Positions 21,028-23,030 of a stretch of DNA of 23,030 bases are shown here, piece after piece. A model generated the notes under the pieces. The model was not told where the DNA came from, ran no database searches, and saw only the letters and a list, made by a program, of their open reading frames with translations. The stretch's first letter is position 1; each line of letters opens with the position of its first letter. The DNA is from Thermoplasmata archaeon (GTDB lineage Archaea > Thermoplasmatota > Thermoplasmata > Thermoplasmatales > Thermoplasmataceae): contig JAJYRT010000015.1 in the NCBI GenBank assembly GCA_021793945.1, forward strand, positions 1-23,030, read 5' to 3'. The position numbers were made by a program, and so were the translations under genes.

Positions 21028-21774
21028 TCAAATAAGGGACAATAACTTTTTGATTAGTGCTTTGCTTTCCTTATGGGAAATATGGTCAAAGGTTGAATTG
21101 TCGGCTATAATTCCCTGCTCCAGTAAGTCTCGCAAGAAATCAAATCCTGATATGATTGAAGACAACCAATCAAATCTGGCAAACTGAAATGCATCACTCT
21201 GAAGTAACGCAATGATATCGCCACAATCCTTGGTGAATTTGTCACTTAAGTGGTCCTTGTCCGGTGTAGTTTCAAGCGATAGGTCATAGTGTCTGTCCCA
21301 TGCCGCTTTTAACTTTAGCAGGAGGAGCATTGAGATCTCTGGGACTAAGACTTGAAACTCAGACTCATAGGAATATGAAATATTCTTGGGAACAGTCTCG
21401 TATTCCATTTCCATCAAATTGAGCAATTTTCCCGTTCCGTGGAATTGATCTCTTTTAGGTAGAAAGTCAAGATAAATATCTCCGGAATCCAAACGTTTTA
21501 AGTATAGCGTGTTTCCTGCAGAATCCTTTTCTTTCCTGTAATCCCGGGTCGAGTACAGGTGTTTCTTTAACGGGTCCTTGAAACGACCGGTCGCAATCAA
21601 ATCGATATCGAGTGAATATTTCCATGGAATAAATGAGTGGACTGCCCATCCGCCTATGAGGATGATATCGCCTGGCCTATAATTTCTGTTAGCGATGCTC
21701 CAGTCAAAAATGTACCTGAGCTCGTTGAATGAATCCCTGGCCAGAATGGTCTCTCCGCCTTCTTCATTTACCAC
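21028..21774 (-). CDS. AbiEii-like nucleotidyltransferase toxin
   Basis: The 248-aa protein has the nucleotidyltransferase signature LIGGWAVHSF...SLDIDLI (Gly-Gly at 41-42, Asp56 and Asp58) and a third acidic position in GDIYLDFLPKR (Asp103). Farther on, LLLKLKAAWDRHYD and DKDHLSDKFTKDCGDIIALL match the lysine-aspartate helical region of the AbiEii/MenT group. Known members inhibit growth by nucleotidylating tRNA or similar targets during phage defence. GTG 21774 overlaps the partner gene by 11 bases, a sign of translational coupling. It is longer at the C-terminus than a minimal domain and ends near copy C. Confidence 0.83.
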   Translation of the reverse strand: MVNEEGGETILARDSFNELRYIFDWSIANRNYRPGDIILIGGWAVHSFIPWKYSLDIDLIATGRFKDPLKKHLYSTRDYRKEKDSAGNTLYLKRLDSGDIYLDFLPKRDQFHGTGKLLNLMEMEYETVPKNISYSYESEFQVLVPEISMLLLLKLKAAWDRHYDLSLETTPDKDHLSDKFTKDCGDIIALLQSDAFQFARFDWLSSIISGFDFLRDLLEQGIIADNSTFDHISHKESKALIKKLLSLI

Positions 21775-22795
21775 TCTTATTCACCAGATCCTTTGCGGCA
21801 ATCCGGCCATCCATACCTAATCCTGCAAGGTCCAGTATGTTCTGGCACAGGTCAACAATCCGAATGCCATTAAACATGGTGGAAGATTTCATGATATCTC
21901 TTTCGGGCACATACACCTTCAAGCGGCATCCGCCCGCTCTCCTCTCAGAAAAGGACCTGATAGCTTCTCTGTCGGATGGGTTTGGGAGGTAGAGATATGC
22001 AGTATCTTCCCTCATTATGGATGAACCATATGAAACTGCAGATGAATGGGCCGTGAAAGCATAATCAATGCCAAGTCTGTTGAGATTGAGCGCAACTTCA
22101 TTTATACACCGGGTTGCTGTGCTGAAATTGGTGTTTATGGTTTCCAGGAGCAGGCCCTCAAGGGCTCTTTCCCACGAGACTACATTGAAAAGCTTGTCCA
22201 TGTCTTTGATTCTCAAACCGTAATCCACAGTTATTATTCCAGAATCCTCAAGTTTATGAATTATGTTGTTTGTCCACCCATATGAAACACCGGTTTTCCT
22301 AGAAACAGAAAGGATATTGGATGGCTTGTCAGTCAGTAAGGAGCAGACAATTTTCCACGCCTTTTCAGAAGTGAGTCTTGACGGGCTTGTTTTTAAGTGT
22401 TCGAAAGGGGCATTCGCCTCAGATGAAGTTACCCTCGGTGACAGGTACTGATACAATTTTGGAGGAATAAGCAAGGTGTCTACACCAAGCTTGGTGGCAA
22501 GTTCTTGAGTACTGTACTTCAGTGATTTTCCAACACAAACCAATCTAATCTCCTTCTTGCCCAACAATTGTTTATTTATTAAGTGCGAAATGGCATATAT
22601 TCTGTATATGGTGTCTTCATTTATTCTAGGCTTGATTTCAACAAGCGTAATAGTGTCTCTGGACTCAATTGCTAAATCTATCAGTAATTCCCTTTCTCCA
22701 ACAGATATTGGGTACGACCATTCTATTTTTGCATCGGGTGAAATCCGGAGTTTCTCAAGTATAAACTGATAAATTAGTTTTAGATCTTCATTCAT
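21764..22795 (-). CDS. AbiEi-like regulator/antitoxin with N-terminal PD-(D/E)XK-like domain
   Basis: This 343-aa protein appears to have three parts. Residues about 1-110 show Glu36, Asp40 and Glu53-x-Lys55 (RELLIDLAI, TLVEIKPRI) followed by a helix YRIYAISHLIN, the outline of a PD-(D/E)XK restriction-endonuclease-like fold. Residues about 140-195 form a winged helix (NILSVSRKTGVSYGWTNNIIHKLEDSGII). The C-terminal third (SWERALEGLLLE to LNILDLAG-like end) has the layout of AbiEi-type antitoxins that pair with AbiEii toxins. The downstream toxin overlaps by 11 bases. ATG 22795 has a TATA element about 28 nt upstream inside an inverted repeat, suggesting autorepression. The domain split is inferred by eye. 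Confidence 0.7.
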   Translation of the reverse strand: MNEDLKLIYQFILEKLRISPDAKIEWSYPISVGERELLIDLAIESRDTITLVEIKPRINEDTIYRIYAISHLINKQLLGKKEIRLVCVGKSLKYSTQELATKLGVDTLLIPPKLYQYLSPRVTSSEANAPFEHLKTSPSRLTSEKAWKIVCSLLTDKPSNILSVSRKTGVSYGWTNNIIHKLEDSGIITVDYGLRIKDMDKLFNVVSWERALEGLLLETINTNFSTATRCINEVALNLNRLGIDYAFTAHSSAVSYGSSIMREDTAYLYLPNPSDREAIRSFSERRAGGCRLKVYVPERDIMKSSTMFNGIRIVDLCQNILDLAGLGMDGRIAAKDLVNKSGK

Positions 22796-22811
22796 CCTTG
22801 TATCTGTATCC

Positions 22812-22836
22812 AGTGATACTTTATTAATGTATCACT
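22812..22836 (-). promoter_or_regulatory. AbiE-like operon operator enclosing its TATA box
   Basis: AGTGATAC (22812-22819) and GTATCACT (22829-22836) form a perfect 8-bp inverted repeat. The nine bases between them hold the TATA element (minus strand TTAATAA, 22821-22827), about 28 nt before ATG 22795. A protein bound to the repeat would cover the TATA box. Confidence 0.65.
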
Positions 22837-22882
22837 GATAACTATCAGTTAACAGAGATAATTTAAATACCTATCAGTGATA
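22830..22882. promoter_or_regulatory. Additional TATCA(C/G)TGATA operator copies
   Basis: TATCACTGATA at 22830-22840 and TATCAGTGATA at 22872-22882 are near-perfect palindromes of one motif, and ACTGATA-AC-TATCAGT (22834-22849) forms a third overlapping palindrome. Several related sites upstream of one promoter suggest cooperative binding, as known for AbiEi of Streptococcus, which binds two inverted repeats. Confidence 0.55.
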
Positions 22883-22883
22883 A

Positions 22884-22902
22884 AAAATCGAAGAATAAAA
22901 AA
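22884..22902 (-). terminator. T-rich terminator of tRNA-Ala
   Basis: Just beyond the tRNA 3' end the minus strand reads CTATTTTTTATTCTTCGATTTTTT, written here as two T-runs at about 22897-22902 and 22883-22888, typical archaeal tRNA termination sequence. If the cassette supplied the sequence beyond the tRNA end, this terminator came with cassette 3. Confidence 0.5.
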
Positions 22903-22905
22903 TAG

Positions 22906-22977
22906 TGGACCGGTCGGGATTTGAACCCGAGGCCTCCTGCTTGCGAAGCAGGCGATCTACCGCTGATCTACCGGCCC
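22906..22977 (-). tRNA. tRNA-Ala, anticodon CGC
   Basis: The 72-nt minus-strand sequence folds into a full cloverleaf. Acceptor GGGCCGG pairs with CCGGTCC including the G3-U70 pair that identifies alanine tRNAs, with discriminator A at 22906. The D stem is GATC/GATC, the anticodon stem CCTGC/GCAGG encloses the loop TTCGCAA (anticodon CGC, reads GCG), and the T arm is TCGGG-TTCAAAT-CCCGA. CCA is not encoded and no intron is seen. Its 3' end is the apparent integration target for the three cassettes to its left, and it remains intact. Confidence 0.96.
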
Positions 22978-23005
22978 TTCTATAGAATTCAGTTGATCTC
23001 CTGCC

Positions 23006-23012
23006 CTATATA
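23006..23012 (-). promoter_or_regulatory. TATA box of tRNA-Ala
   Basis: The tract CTATATA lies about 32 nt upstream of the mature tRNA 5' end, allowing a short 5' leader of a few nucleotides that RNase P would remove. Confidence 0.5.
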
Positions 23013-23030
23013 GCAAATCCGTGCTATCAT

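Noticed and set aside
17332..22905. An integrase gene inside the cassettes
   Set aside because: I looked for tyrosine-recombinase motifs in the genes between the repeats and found none; each gene is accounted for by another family or is too short.
1..23030. A CRISPR array
   Set aside because: No regularly spaced repeats of CRISPR length and spacing were seen; the three spaced repeats at 17-21 kb are tRNA-derived and kilobases apart.

Overview
The window looks like chromosomal DNA from an archaeon, most likely of the order Thermoplasmatales or a close euryarchaeal relative. Many genes have an A+T-rich TATA element about 26-28 nt upstream of the start codon with no leader, while genes inside operons have Shine-Dalgarno sites. 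The tRNA gene has no encoded CCA and ends in a T-rich tract. The heterotrophic gene content (SdhABCD, sugar ABC transporter, small MFS and TauE/SafE carriers, stand-alone parvulin) fits. The assignment rests on style and families, not on a database match.

Region 1 (1-9.1 kb) is ordinary core sequence: a partial 3-hydroxyisobutyrate dehydrogenase-like gene, a WalJ/YycJ-type metallo-beta-lactamase-fold hydrolase divergent from a methyltransferase-glycerophosphodiesterase pair, an unknown 128-aa protein, a TauE/SafE permease, a sucrose-type MFS carrier, a parvulin, and the leftward operon sdhA-sdhB-sdhC-sdhD for succinate dehydrogenase.

Region 2 (9.1-16.6 kb) is a patchwork. A 700-bp stretch without an intact gene holds a degraded minus-strand reading frame. 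It is followed by a HAD phosphatase and a complete leftward CUT1 sugar importer: membrane-anchored binding protein, a single polypeptide fusing both permease halves, and an ATPase with a TOBE-type tail. Next is a chimeric remnant joining the start of a DHA2-type MFS gene to the end of a transposase, then an SDR-fold protein without the usual Tyr-x3-Lys motif, and another degraded stretch.

Region 3 (16.6-23.0 kb) is an A+T-richer accessory island ending at a leftward tRNA-Ala(CGC) gene. The last 19 nt of that tRNA recur three times in the same orientation (17332, 18575, 20939), each followed by a shared arm of about 22 nt. These repeats cut the island into three integrase-free cassettes: (1) a RelE-like toxin-antitoxin pair plus an unknown acidic protein; (2) a ChrB-domain chromate-resistance protein with a beta-propeller, divergent from a PadR regulator over one palindromic TATA box; (3) an AbiE-like pair whose antitoxin-side protein carries an extra N-terminal PD-(D/E)XK-like domain, with inverted-repeat operators around its TATA box. 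I read this as stepwise accretion of small mobile cassettes at the tRNA-Ala gene, using recombinase supplied from elsewhere. This is the most interesting part of the window.
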